From Bacteroidota bacterium (GTDB lineage: Bacteria > Bacteroidota > Bacteroidia > Bacteroidales > TTA-H9), in the NCBI GenBank assembly GCA_003250395.1, contig QKGM01000012.1, forward strand, positions 1 through 64,000: a stretch of DNA of 64,000 nucleotides, read 5' to 3'. Shown here one piece after another: positions 28,211 through 36,961 of the stretch; positions within the stretch are counted from its first letter, which is position 1, and each line of letters opens with the position of its first letter. Under the pieces are notes generated by a model. The model did not search any database. It saw only the letters and a list, made by a program, of their open reading frames with translations, and was not told the DNA's origin. Position numbers and translations under genes: made by a program.

Positions 28211-28256
28211 ATGATCCGGCGAATGAAGTTTAACACATGCTCATTCGCCGGATCAT
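28211..28256. terminator. 16-bp perfect palindrome, likely bidirectional terminator
   Basis: The arms 28211-28226 and 28241-28256 (atgatccggcgaatga and its exact complement) flank a 14-nt loop. It lies 35 bp after the hydrolase stop on the minus strand. No T tract follows on either side, so termination is likely but not certain. Confidence 0.6.
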
Positions 28257-28291
28257 AACTGCCACTCAGGATACTGTTTGTTTACACCACT

Positions 28292-29173
28292 TTATTTCAT
28301 TTCTCCTAGCACTTTTTCCAATAACAGATTAAACTCCGACGGTTTTTCTATCATTGGATAATGCCCGGTTGCTGTAATTGTTTCCACCTGAAAACCATTC
28401 TTACAATGTTTTTTCAGTCCGTTTTCATTTGTTGGAAAACCATCACTGTTTATTAAATACAGCCTGTAATTAAGTTGTTCCAGTCTTTGCGCATCGTTAG
28501 TGGCGTATTGCATTTGCTTCATACACGTCTCATAGCCTATAACGGGATCACTGTTTGCAAAATCAGTTTTTATCCTCTCTTTCACCTCATTTGACGTTGT
28601 CGGGTGAAAAAGCATCAAATCAGCATAGGCAGGTGCAGTATTTTTGAAATCCTTTTCAAGCAATTGAAAAAAGTCGTTCATCTGGTTCAGTTGTTCCGGT
28701 GTAAATACAACGTCAATTAATTTGAAATTATCGATACCCACAATGCCAACTATTTTAGGGTTATTGGTCAGTGCTGTTTGCAATATGATTTCTCCTGACA
28801 TGGAATGCCCGACGATTACTACATGTTTAAGGTTCATAATATCAATAAATGCTGTAACATCATTGGCATATTCCTCAATTGTCCAGTTGGTTCTTTCGGC
28901 GGTGGAATTACCAAAACCTGGCAGGTCAATCGCGAAAACGTTGTAATGTTTAGAAAAATAATCAACCTGATCCATCCAATAGGTTCCGTCGATACACCAT
29001 CCATGTAAAAAGAGAAGTGCTGTGTCGCCCTGTCCCTGTTGAAGATAACTGATTTTAACTTTTTTCTCTCTGAGGGAGATTTGTTTGGTTTCTGCCCTTT
29101 GTTGTGCCTGTGCCATGCTTACATTCGATACAAGTGAAGCAATGACGATGAGTAAAACTGCTATTTTTTTCAT
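28292..29173 (-). CDS. Exported alpha/beta hydrolase
   Basis: 293 residues from the ATG at 29173, chosen because a signal peptide (MKKIAVLLIVIASLV...AQAQ) starts there; the longer frame would run into the WYL regulator gene. The fold is clear: LLFLHGWCIDG oxyanion segment, AIDLPGFGNS, nucleophile elbow GHSMSG, and a C-terminal TATGHYPMIEKP carrying the catalytic His. The substrate could be an ester, lactone or similar small molecule in the periplasm and cannot be told from sequence. It is directly downstream of the WYL regulator gene on the same strand, which may control it. Confidence 0.8.
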   Translation of the reverse strand: MKKIAVLLIVIASLVSNVSMAQAQQRAETKQISLREKKVKISYLQQGQGDTALLFLHGWCIDGTYWMDQVDYFSKHYNVFAIDLPGFGNSTAERTNWTIEEYANDVTAFIDIMNLKHVVIVGHSMSGEIILQTALTNNPKIVGIVGIDNFKLIDVVFTPEQLNQMNDFFQLLEKDFKNTAPAYADLMLFHPTTSNEVKERIKTDFANSDPVIGYETCMKQMQYATNDAQRLEQLNYRLYLINSDGFPTNENGLKKHCKNGFQVETITATGHYPMIEKPSEFNLLLEKVLGEMK

Positions 29174-29231
29174 CTCTGTTTGAATTTGGCGCAAAGGTAA
29201 AAGGGACATAGGACAGCCCTTTGTCAGGGGT

Positions 29232-29921
29232 CTAAAATATTTTTTTCGAACGTTCTTCCAGATAGTGTTCAATGCTGAAAGCTCTATCTGGATTGAAATG
29301 TGTTCGTTGTAAATTAAGCTCCTGTATCCTGTCGAGGCGAAACTCCCTTATCTCTTGCCGTAACTCACAAAAGGCAATAGTTGTCCAGACAGCACCGTTG
29401 AAATAAACCGCGTAAGGATGGATCGTCCGTTCTGTTAACTCTTCTTCCTTTTTTGACTGGTATCTTATTTTCAGCTTTTCGCTCTCTGTAATCGAACGCT
29501 GAATGGTGTCCAGATACAAGCTTGTCGGTGCCCAGGGTTTATGAAACCCGATTCTTGAATCTAAAAACTCCAGTTTGTCTTTATTGTCGGGTGGTAAAAC
29601 TGCTTTAATCTTTAAAAGTGCCGATTCGTAGTTCTGTTTAAGAGAATCTTCGGTGTGGTAGTTTAGGATTTTACTGGTTGTTACCAAAGCTCTTGCTTCT
29701 TCCATCGTGAACATTACAGGCGGCAACCGGTACCCCTCTACTAAGAAGTAGCCTTTTCCTTCTTCTTCACCGATTGGAACACCTGCAAGCCTTAATGTCT
29801 GAATATCTCTGTAAATGGTCCGGTTGGTTACTTCAAACCGTGAAGCTATTTCACGGGCAGTTGTCAGTCGTTTAGATTGAAGTTGTATGAGTATGCTTGT
29901 AAGCCTGTCGAGTCGGTTCAT
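29232..29921 (-). CDS. YafY-type WYL-domain transcriptional regulator
   Basis: 229 residues. An N-terminal winged helix (LTTAREIASRFEVTNRTIYRDIQTL) is followed by a linker and a WYL domain (~140-229) with the pattern EKLKIRYQSK...RTIHPYAVYFNGAVWTTIAFC...REFRLDRIQEL. WYL proteins sense nucleic-acid or other ligands and regulate nearby genes; several control defence islands. Its 3' end lies 58 bp upstream of the hydrolase start, so the hydrolase is the most likely co-transcribed target. Confidence 0.88.
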   Translation of the reverse strand: MNRLDRLTSILIQLQSKRLTTAREIASRFEVTNRTIYRDIQTLRLAGVPIGEEEGKGYFLVEGYRLPPVMFTMEEARALVTTSKILNYHTEDSLKQNYESALLKIKAVLPPDNKDKLEFLDSRIGFHKPWAPTSLYLDTIQRSITESEKLKIRYQSKKEEELTERTIHPYAVYFNGAVWTTIAFCELRQEIREFRLDRIQELNLQRTHFNPDRAFSIEHYLEERSKKIF

Positions 29922-30081
29922 TTTCTGCGCGGGGTTTCGTTAGATTGATGCAAACAGTGGCAGCATGCAATGTTATGGATTAAGGAGCGACTCATTTTCA
30001 AACCACTTGTCTTTTGATTAAAGCCACAACACTTGTATAACTTTTGCACCACCATTTGTTATATGGTTTGTTTGCACCGGT

Positions 30082-31293
30082 CTAATTTCTGTTTTTCATT
30101 AAGGTTTCAATTTGTTTTTTGCACTCGGCATTATCAGGATTTAGCTCAATTGATTTTTCATAATTAATTAAGGCTAAGTCATTTTGATGGTTCTTTCTAT
30201 ATGCTTCAGCAAGCTCCTGGTAAGCGTCCCAGGAATCTGGTAATAATTTGACTTTTACCAGGTAAACTCCGATGGCAGCTTTGTAATTCCCTTTATCCAT
30301 CCAGCTACTGCCTGTTTCTTCAATCTTTTTTAAAAATGTCCGGATTAATTTTAAATCTTTCGCGAAAAGAGTTTGAACTACCAGATCATACCGTAGCGAA
30401 TCGCTTAATATATCTTCATCTTTAAGTAAATCCAATTCGTTTCCGATGGCATTGTAATCTTTCAAATAATCTTGTCCTTTTTTATTTTCGGGGAATAATT
30501 CCGGAATAGTCAGACTGTGATTATTTTTTGACAGTTCCTTATCTAAGTTGAATTTAATTACATGAGTATAGTCACGAAAGAAATACAAATAAATAGTTCC
30601 TTCCGTCAGGTCATAAACAGTTGTGTACATTGTTCCGGCTCCCCAAACCCTTTCCTGGTGCATTGTATCCATGACCGAGGTACAAAAACTGATAGAAGTA
30701 TCCTTGCTATTTTCCAGATATCTCCTCCCTTTTTGATAGAAGGAGAGGGGAATATCACACTCATTTTTTTCCTGTGAAGGATAAAAATTTGAAACAATAT
30801 AACTCTCTTTATCCCCGATAATAAGAGAATCTCCTTCGGCTATCAGGTATTTGCCCGATTTATCAACGAAAAAAAACATCGATGTTTCCAGCCCCGATAA
30901 ATTGAACCTGCTCAAATATTTTTTTACTTCAAAAACACTTGCACAACTTCTCATTATTTCTTTCAAAAAGTTTGTGCTGAGTGCCTTTTTCCCTGATGTA
31001 TCACTTATCGCTTTATAATCTTCTGCAAATCCATCGAATACCAGGCCTGCCTGGTTCATTCCACCCTGAGGCCAAAAGTTGTCAAATCCGACATACATCG
31101 CCCCATATTCTCCTTTCACCCCTTTTTCAAACCAAATTCGATCATTTGGATTCCAATAATCCTCATTATTCCCCACCATCGTTTTTCCTTGCATCGTAAT
31201 TTTAAACATACTGCAACTAAACGAATCGGGAATCAAAACAAACCCCGAGAAAATTAATAGTATAAACGATGTGGTTAACCTATTTTTTATCAT
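30082..31293 (-). CDS. Exported Ntn-hydrolase (C45/choloylglycine-like) with C-terminal TPRs
   Basis: 403 residues. A signal peptide ends at IPDSFS, immediately before Cys27 in CSMFKITMQGKTMVGNNEDYW, so cleavage would expose an N-terminal Cys nucleophile. The KTMVGNNEDYW motif, and GMNQAGLVFDGFA further on, match linear-amide C-N hydrolases and acyltransferases of the Ntn superfamily. About 270 residues of this domain are followed by two TPR-like repeats (GNYKAAIGVYLVKVKLLPDSWDAY, NDLALINYEKSIELNPDNAE). It probably cleaves an amide bond in the periplasm; the substrate is unknown. Combining the Ntn domain with TPRs is not unusual for Bacteroidota exported enzymes. Confidence 0.7.
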   Translation of the reverse strand: MIKNRLTTSFILLIFSGFVLIPDSFSCSMFKITMQGKTMVGNNEDYWNPNDRIWFEKGVKGEYGAMYVGFDNFWPQGGMNQAGLVFDGFAEDYKAISDTSGKKALSTNFLKEIMRSCASVFEVKKYLSRFNLSGLETSMFFFVDKSGKYLIAEGDSLIIGDKESYIVSNFYPSQEKNECDIPLSFYQKGRRYLENSKDTSISFCTSVMDTMHQERVWGAGTMYTTVYDLTEGTIYLYFFRDYTHVIKFNLDKELSKNNHSLTIPELFPENKKGQDYLKDYNAIGNELDLLKDEDILSDSLRYDLVVQTLFAKDLKLIRTFLKKIEETGSSWMDKGNYKAAIGVYLVKVKLLPDSWDAYQELAEAYRKNHQNDLALINYEKSIELNPDNAECKKQIETLMKNRN

Positions 31294-31459
31294 AATGTTG
31301 CAAATTTCTTCATTTTATTTTGTCCGTTTACGTCTGATAATAGGGTGTCTTGCATGATTATACACGATAACCTGACTGTTAACTCTGATAAATATGAAAG
31401 CCTCAAACATTAGAAAACCGATGAAACTGCCTACACCGATCCATATCCTGTCAGTCTTC

Positions 31460-31834
31460 TTATTTATTCACAATTTCTCTGCCGAACGGAGTTAAAGCCA
31501 GGCCTGCCAGTTTAAAATGTTGTTTAGCGAAAGGTATCCCAATAATTGTAATGCCGAGGAGGATTCCAAAAAACAGATGGGACATACATATCCAGATACC
31601 TCCTGTCAGAATCCAAATCAGATTCATTACAGTTGACAGGCAGCCTGTACCTTTATCTACAGAGCGGGTTTCTTTACCAAACGGCCACAGCGCTAATTCC
31701 GCCAGTTTTAATGTTTGCAACGCGAAAGGAATTCCGATAATCGTTACAAACAGGATAATGCTTGAGATTAAATACTCTATGGCAATAAATATTCCGCCAA
31801 AGAGCAGCCAGATTAAATTTCCAATCGTTTTCAT
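31460..31834 (-). CDS. YccF-domain inner membrane protein
   Basis: 124 residues made of two similar halves, each with a hydrophobic N-x-I-W-(L/I)-x-x-G-G motif (IGNLIWLLFGGIF; VMNLIWILTGGIW) and the conserved TIIGIPFAxQxxKLAxLAL-x-PFG signature. This is the YccF family of small inner membrane proteins of unclear function. Length is normal for the family. Confidence 0.85.
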   Translation of the reverse strand: MKTIGNLIWLLFGGIFIAIEYLISSIILFVTIIGIPFALQTLKLAELALWPFGKETRSVDKGTGCLSTVMNLIWILTGGIWICMSHLFFGILLGITIIGIPFAKQHFKLAGLALTPFGREIVNK

Positions 31835-32048
31835 GATGATAATGTTAGCATGTGCTAAGATATTGAATTGTTATTTAACCAATGTTATACCAGTGCAAAC
31901 ACCATTGTGAGGTTAACATTTCTTTTATGGATAAACGCGCTAAATAAGTCAATCACAACAACCGGATGTTGAATATTTCAACCCAATTGTCAATCCTTAC
32001 TTTGCAGTAATCTTTAATGCTTTCAATAGTAACGAAGTCCGTATGAGG

Positions 32049-32243
32049 TTACTTTGCATAGACCTTGTCGTAGTCAGCGTACTCCTTTGAACCACATTTG
32101 AAACAAACGGTTCCTTTTCCATCTCCGCAATCGCTGCAATACTTTGTGCCACATTTCCGGCAGGTATGTACCGGGAAATAATTCGATGAAAAAGATTTTT
32201 CAGCTTTACGTCCGCAATTCGGACAACTGCTATAATCGCTCAT
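32049..32243 (-). CDS. Small zinc-ribbon protein
   Basis: 64 residues with four CxxC pairs (CPNC, CRKC, CSDC, CFKC), enough for two zinc sites. It could be a stand-alone zinc ribbon that binds nucleic acid or protein. No other feature. It lies alone on the minus strand. Confidence 0.65.
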   Translation of the reverse strand: MSDYSSCPNCGRKAEKSFSSNYFPVHTCRKCGTKYCSDCGDGKGTVCFKCGSKEYADYDKVYAK

Positions 32244-32504
32244 AATTTTAGGAATTGATTTTGTAAATAAGAGTTGAAAAGCCAGGGTTCGTATATTGAT
32301 CTCGTACTCTTTCTCTCATTGGGTTCCTTGCCTCCGAAGGAAGTTCATAATGTTGAGCTATCTCTGAAAATTACAACGGAAAGCACAAGCTTTGTGGCGG
32401 AAATTGAAAATTAAGTCTGTCGGCCTATTCTGATTTTTATTTGAAGCTAAAATACATATATTCAGAATATAACCCAATGAAGATTATATTCAATGTTATG
32501 CACT

Positions 32505-33689
32505 TTATTTTTTTATTACTTTTTCAATCTTGAGAATATTTTGATTTAAGTCGGTAATTTTCAACAGATAAATACCCTTATTGAAGTTGCTGCAATCTAC
32601 TTTATAAGTGGTTTCTGTAATGTTCTTTTTATCTATCATTTTTCCTTCGCAATTGAATATTTCCAGATAATAAGAGTCTTTGAGATTTCCATCATAAGAA
32701 ATTGACAAACAACTACTGAATGGATTGGGTTGTATTTTTATTGCAGGTTGTATTGGAATGTCTTTGATGGTGGTCGGTAAAACAACAGTAATTTTAGAGT
32801 ATAGAATATCTGTTAAAAATCCAATATCATTATTTCTAATTGTAATAATGCAATAGAAAGAACCAGTTGTTCCCGGCATACCAGTGATTAGGCCTGTTGT
32901 TTCATTAAATTCAAAATATTCCGGGATTACATCACCAATTAATGAAAATGAGTCAATATTGCTAGTGTCAGTCAATTGCAGCTGAAATTCATAATATTCA
33001 TTTAAATAGGCGGTGTCATAATATTCAGAGGCTATTTTTGGATAAAACTCCTGGATGAAGCAGGAATTATAAACAGTGTCCATATAAATAATCGTGTCAC
33101 TTTTAGAACAACACAGTAAATCCGACCCACCACCTGCAAATCCGGCTCCGTGTAAGCCACTATTAAGCAAGCCATATTTACTCCCGATTCCTTCAATCCA
33201 GATATCAGAAATGCCACCCATATGTGGGGATGAAAAGAAAAACTGCTTTCTTGAAATACTATTAAAATTAACAGACTTAATACTGTCGCAAATTAACAAC
33301 ACATCTTCAAAACCAACATAATAATTATCAATTATCACACTATCTCCAACTGTTAAATCAAAATCATAAAGTAAACCTATTTCCCCCGGATCCCATTTTG
33401 CGAAGTATACTTTTTTGCTAACCGTATCTTCTATAAAGTAACCAACCTGATCCCAGTCTTGTTGCAGGGAGTCTTGTGATTCATAAACGTTGAAAAAAGT
33501 ACTGTCATTAAATATTACCTCTCCTACAATTTTAGTTGTTCTGGTACCACCACATTGCATGACATTCCATGTCCATGCACCATAATAGACGGTATTCCAT
33601 TTTTTTGTCGTGTCTACAATTTGACTAATACTTTGACTAAAAGTCAGAAAAGAAATCAGTAGAAAGAGTGTTGTGAATAGTGTTTTCAT
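32505..33689 (-). CDS. Secreted hypothetical protein with Ig-like repeat and T9SS sorting domain
   Basis: 394 residues. A signal peptide runs to about residue 20. The region 20-200 has no recognised fold but is rich in aromatic beta strands and holds a CC pair. A cadherin/Ig-like repeat follows (FQLQLTDTSNIDSFSLIG...FNETTGLITGMPGTTGSF), typical of putative Ig domains. The last ~75 residues (IKIQPNPFSSCLSISY to LKIEKVIKK) form a T9SS sorting domain. It is a single gene, flanked by spacers of 150-260 bp. Confidence 0.65.
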   Translation of the reverse strand: MKTLFTTLFLLISFLTFSQSISQIVDTTKKWNTVYYGAWTWNVMQCGGTRTTKIVGEVIFNDSTFFNVYESQDSLQQDWDQVGYFIEDTVSKKVYFAKWDPGEIGLLYDFDLTVGDSVIIDNYYVGFEDVLLICDSIKSVNFNSISRKQFFFSSPHMGGISDIWIEGIGSKYGLLNSGLHGAGFAGGGSDLLCCSKSDTIIYMDTVYNSCFIQEFYPKIASEYYDTAYLNEYYEFQLQLTDTSNIDSFSLIGDVIPEYFEFNETTGLITGMPGTTGSFYCIITIRNNDIGFLTDILYSKITVVLPTTIKDIPIQPAIKIQPNPFSSCLSISYDGNLKDSYYLEIFNCEGKMIDKKNITETTYKVDCSNFNKGIYLLKITDLNQNILKIEKVIKK

Positions 33690-33840
33690 TTATCATTATA
33701 TTGAGCATTACGGTTGGTACATGTTGTTAGGGTGGATTTCGGAGAGCGTTCCTTTCCGATAGGACGGAATTGCGAAACGAGAATCCAGCGAACGACACAC
33801 CACGAACCCCGCAATGCAATTTACAATTTATTAGCATCTG

Positions 33841-34245
33841 TTATTTTTTCCTTCTTGATGCAAGCTGTTTTGTTATTTCTACATTTATTCTTGTTCCATG
33901 TACAGCAGATAAATATTTCATATCTTCTATAATTTCGGTCATTAAATCTTCTATTAACTCTTCCTTATTAACAATGTCTGCAAAATCGATTGGTGTATCA
34001 TTAGCGTCAATTCTATGAGCAATTTCTTTAGCTTCCTGAATATTCTTGTAGGATTGAGTTAATTCATTAATTGCTTGAGCTTTCTCTTTTAATACTCTTG
34101 CGGACAAATATTCATTTCCGAGTTCCCATTTGTCTTTAATATAATGGATAAAAGCTCTCCAAATTCTTTTTTCTCTCTTCGTTTTTACCTTTGGACTTCC
34201 AACAAAGCCAAGTATCGAAGTTTTTTCTTCGGCAATTGCTTTCAT
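33841..34245 (-). CDS. Hypothetical helical protein coupled to the RRM gene
   Basis: 134 residues, strongly charged and helical, with a basic segment (PKVKTKREKRIWRAF) near residues 18-32 and a Lys/Arg-rich end. No known family. Its ATG overlaps the stop of the RRM gene (ATGA), so the two are translated together and may act on the same RNA. Confidence 0.55.
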   Translation of the reverse strand: MKAIAEEKTSILGFVGSPKVKTKREKRIWRAFIHYIKDKWELGNEYLSARVLKEKAQAINELTQSYKNIQEAKEIAHRIDANDTPIDFADIVNKEELIEDLMTEIIEDMKYLSAVHGTRINVEITKQLASRRKK

Positions 34246-34691
34246 AAATATGAATTTGAAAGTTCAAAAACCCTGATATCCTCTTTTGAGAAAACTATCC
34301 CGTTTCCTCCATGCAGTCTATATAATTTATTAATCTTTGTTAGAAGTTTAACAATATCATCTTTTGAGGCTGTTCCTTTATCGATATATATATTCAATCC
34401 CTCAAAATTCAGTTCAAATTCTTCCTCTTTTTTTAAGATTTTTTGAGAAGTTTTTGGTTTTGATTCATTTACTTTAATGTTTCTGCCACTTACTTCTGAA
34501 TTGTTTAATTCTTTGATAGCCTTAGTGGCTTCAGCATCATTATCCATTTCAACGAATCCAAAACCTTTGCTTCTTCCTGTGATTTTGTCACTGATAATTT
34601 TGGCGGATGTTACTTCGCCATACTCTTCAAAAATTTCTTTTAAATCTTCCTCACCTAAGTTAAACGGAAGATTTCCAATGTAAATGTTCAT
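34242..34691 (-). CDS. RRM-domain RNA-binding protein
   Basis: 149 residues. An RNA recognition motif fills residues 1-~80, with RNP2 (MNIYIGNLPF) and RNP1 (SKGFGFVEM) intact and the usual alpha helices (EEDLKEIFEEYGEV, ATKAIKELNNSEV). Unlike the ~80-100-residue stand-alone bacterial RRM proteins, it has a ~65-residue extension with a second strand-helix pattern (FELNFEGLNIYIDKG...DIVKLLTKINKLYRLHGGNGIVF). It forms a pair with the 134-residue gene. It lies immediately beyond the 3' end of the integron-integrase-like fragment. Confidence 0.85.
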   Translation of the reverse strand: MNIYIGNLPFNLGEEDLKEIFEEYGEVTSAKIISDKITGRSKGFGFVEMDNDAEATKAIKELNNSEVSGRNIKVNESKPKTSQKILKKEEEFELNFEGLNIYIDKGTASKDDIVKLLTKINKLYRLHGGNGIVFSKEDIRVFELSNSYL

Positions 34692-34715
34692 ATTTCTTAG
34701 TTTATAATTGATGCT

Positions 34716-34851
34716 AACTAGTATATATCATCATAAACATATCACTTTCAATCATAACCTGAATTATCATTATATTGATTTACAAGCTGATCGAGCGGTC
34801 TTACAATTTTCCTGGTAGCTTTTGGGGTGATGTGTGTATAAACCATCGTGG
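34716..34851 (-). repeat. Direct repeat copy A: integrase 3' end plus flank
   Basis: 136 bp aligned without gaps to 38746-38881 with 11 mismatches. It covers the last ~34 codons of the integrase-like gene and ~32 bp beyond the stop. The two copies diverge exactly at aacta/ctagtt on the downstream side. Confidence 0.9.
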
Positions 34852-35068
34852 TTTTTACACTACTACGTCCAGGTAGTTCCTGAATATATCGCAAGTCTGT
34901 TCCGCTTTCAAGCAGGTGGGTGGCAAAACTATGACGTAAGGTGTGTACTGTGGCTTGTTTCACAAGTCCTGCTTTTTGTACAGAGCGTTTCATCACTTGT
35001 TGCACGGGGCTTCCGCTCAGTTCTTCGCCCTTATACTCCCTTGGTTCTATGGGAACATATTGCTTCAT
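34748..35068 (-). pseudogene. Truncated integron-integrase-like tyrosine recombinase
   Basis: 106 residues equal to the C-terminal third of a tyrosine recombinase: [17 protein letters not shown] (HxxR box), [10 protein letters not shown], and the nucleophile in TTMVYTHI. Ending in PLDQL after YTHIT recalls integron integrases (SPLDxL), not XerC/XerD. The N-terminal core-binding domain and the first catalytic Arg are missing, and the usual LLGH is LPGR, losing the catalytic His. It therefore should not recombine DNA by itself. A TATATTTG box (minus strand, 35111-35104) stands upstream, so the remnant could still be expressed. Compare the second 3' fragment at 38746-38881. Confidence 0.8.
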
Positions 35069-35481
35069 ACGAAAATGATTTTGGTTTATATGTTATCAGG
35101 TTACAAATATAAAAAGAAAGGATGGTCATTGTAAAAGTATTACCCTGAATAAGTCCCCCAGGTTGGATCATCCAAAGCCAAACCCATGCAATGGCTTAAT
35201 CTCCTTCTAAAATTCCGCCTGATTTGCACAGAGAGGGAAAACTTTGCCTTCAGGTCACTAAAAAAGGGGAAAAACATCCATTTATTGCTCTATTCTATCA
35301 GAACCAGATAGATTTAGTAACCTTAAATTCAGTAATACCTTCCACCTCAACAGTCGGTTTTTCTTTGAATTATTCCAATAATTGCCGCTAAGTACATAGC
35401 CTGTTATGGGGTGTAGTTCAACCTGTACACCTCGCTGGGTCTTGCAGACCGCCTATGGTTCTACTTATTGTGTGCTAGGCA
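35069..35481. other. Spacer between integrase remnant and Fic gene
   Basis: No gene seen. It contains gttatggggtgtag (about 35402-35416) and tgtgctaggc (35470-35479), which ends a few bases before the Fic stop. These resemble the GTTRRRY/RYYYAAC ends of integron attC sites only loosely. Confidence 0.4.
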
Positions 35482-36642
35482 TTATTCATTGATTTTCATT
35501 GGAATAAATCCTTCCTCCTCCAGTTTTTTAATTACACTTCTAATCAAAAAGTTGTTTGTGAAGTTTATATGGTATTTTCTGACATTATCCTGTTCACTGG
35601 CAATCATCTTTTTTACTTTCAATTCTCTGATGTATCTTGAAATAGATGTCACATGATTTTCTTTTAAAACCTCTTGAATATCTGAATTTTGCACAACTTG
35701 TTTCTCAACAGTTACTTTAAGTATCTTATATTCTCTATTATCAATATATTTCATTGTTTTTGAATAATCCAGAGCAGGAATAAGAATTGAGTTCTTCAAA
35801 TATTGATAGTCAAGCAACATATCAATTTTATCTATTTCAGCTTTTAAACCTTCTAAAACATAAGTACACCAGTCAATTAATCCATCATCACTATAAGTAT
35901 CTGCACCTGAAAGAAATTTGTAGTATTGTTCTCTATCATTACAAAAAATGGCGGTTGGATTTAAAATTCTACCAACATGAACATTAAAACCAGCTTTAAC
36001 AAGTAGCGCATAAGTAAATAATCTGCCTACCCGACCGTTACCGTTTCCAAATGGATGAATCCACATAAAACGATGATGAGCTATTGCCATTTTTAACAAA
36101 TCGTATTTGGGCGACGATTCCTCATTGATAAAATCAAAGAGTTCTTGCATATAGCTATCTACTTGCTGTTGAGTTTCAGGTGGCTTATGTGATGCCCCTT
36201 TTATTTCCACAGCATGATTTCGATAGGTGCCTGGATTTGAGTCTCCTTCACCTTTTGGAGGTGGTGTCAATCCATCAACTATCATATGATGAAGATTACT
36301 GATAAAAAATCTACCGATTGGAATTTGTTCAGACTCTTGTTCAATATAAATTATACTTTTCTCAATATTTCTAATTTCTTGTATTTGTTCATTAACATAT
36401 TCTCTTTCCTCAAGTTTCGTTTCAATAAATTCTGATATTGTAGTATTGTTCCCTTCAATTCTGGCAGAACCAATACTTTCAAGTGTCTGAAAAATACTCT
36501 TAAGTTGAAAAAAAACATGTGGATGAGTTGTTCCTCCAAGTCTCTTTTTTCTTAGATGGTCTAACTCAATTACCAGGTCAGTTAATCTTGAATCAAAAGA
36601 TGGTTGTACAAGTCGTATATCTGAATGCTTAAATTTAGCCAT
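35482..36642 (-). CDS. Class II Fic-domain protein (AMPylase type)
   Basis: 386 residues from the ATG at 36642. The Fic core motif HPFGNGNGRVGRL carries the catalytic His. Upstream, SARIEGN fits the inhibitory helix motif (S/T)xxxE(G/N), so this is a class II Fic protein with a self-inhibiting N-terminus. A C-terminal winged-helix region (VVQNSDIQEVLKENHVTSISRYIRELKVKKMI) follows, as in many Fic/DUF4172-type proteins. Such enzymes transfer AMP or another nucleotide group to target proteins. No antitoxin gene accompanies it, consistent with intramolecular inhibition. It is the first gene inside the interval bracketed by the two integrase 3' ends. Confidence 0.9.
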   Translation of the reverse strand: MAKFKHSDIRLVQPSFDSRLTDLVIELDHLRKKRLGGTTHPHVFFQLKSIFQTLESIGSARIEGNNTTISEFIETKLEEREYVNEQIQEIRNIEKSIIYIEQESEQIPIGRFFISNLHHMIVDGLTPPPKGEGDSNPGTYRNHAVEIKGASHKPPETQQQVDSYMQELFDFINEESSPKYDLLKMAIAHHRFMWIHPFGNGNGRVGRLFTYALLVKAGFNVHVGRILNPTAIFCNDREQYYKFLSGADTYSDDGLIDWCTYVLEGLKAEIDKIDMLLDYQYLKNSILIPALDYSKTMKYIDNREYKILKVTVEKQVVQNSDIQEVLKENHVTSISRYIRELKVKKMIASEQDNVRKYHINFTNNFLIRSVIKKLEEEGFIPMKINE

Positions 36643-36961
36643 AATCAGCAAAAGTTATTTACTAAGGATCTACTAAATAATTAGCACAAATATATACAAA
36701 ATACAATAATTCAAATGGATATGAGGTCAAATATTTTGTTTTTAATTAGCAATTGTATTCAGGAAGAATTAGCAGGAAGAAAATCTGCAAACTGTCACAT
36801 GCTGCGTCATTTTATCTTGTACACAGCAGATGAACCTAAATGTAGTTGGGGATTGCGGGTTGCTTTCCTGTCGAACCCGATGCCTCTTTTGCGGGCTGCG
36901 AACTTTGTTGTCCGCACCGAAACCGCAATTGTCATATATTTTTTGTTAGCGGTTCGTTGTT
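36643..36961. other. Spacer with inverted GC-rich segments
   Basis: No gene. It holds attgcgg/ccgcaat complementary pairs around 36850-36935 and ends with ttgttagcggttcg next to the stop of the following gene. Possible attC-like recombination site. Confidence 0.4.

Noticed and set aside
33690-33840. Clear integron attC site
   Set aside because: gttgttagggtgg is suggestive but no matching partner end with complementary core was found by eye, so it is not annotated separately.
34748-35068. Treating the integrase fragment as an active XerC/D recombinase
   Set aside because: The N-terminal domain and first Arg are missing and the GH motif is GR; the ending PLDQL is not Xer-like.
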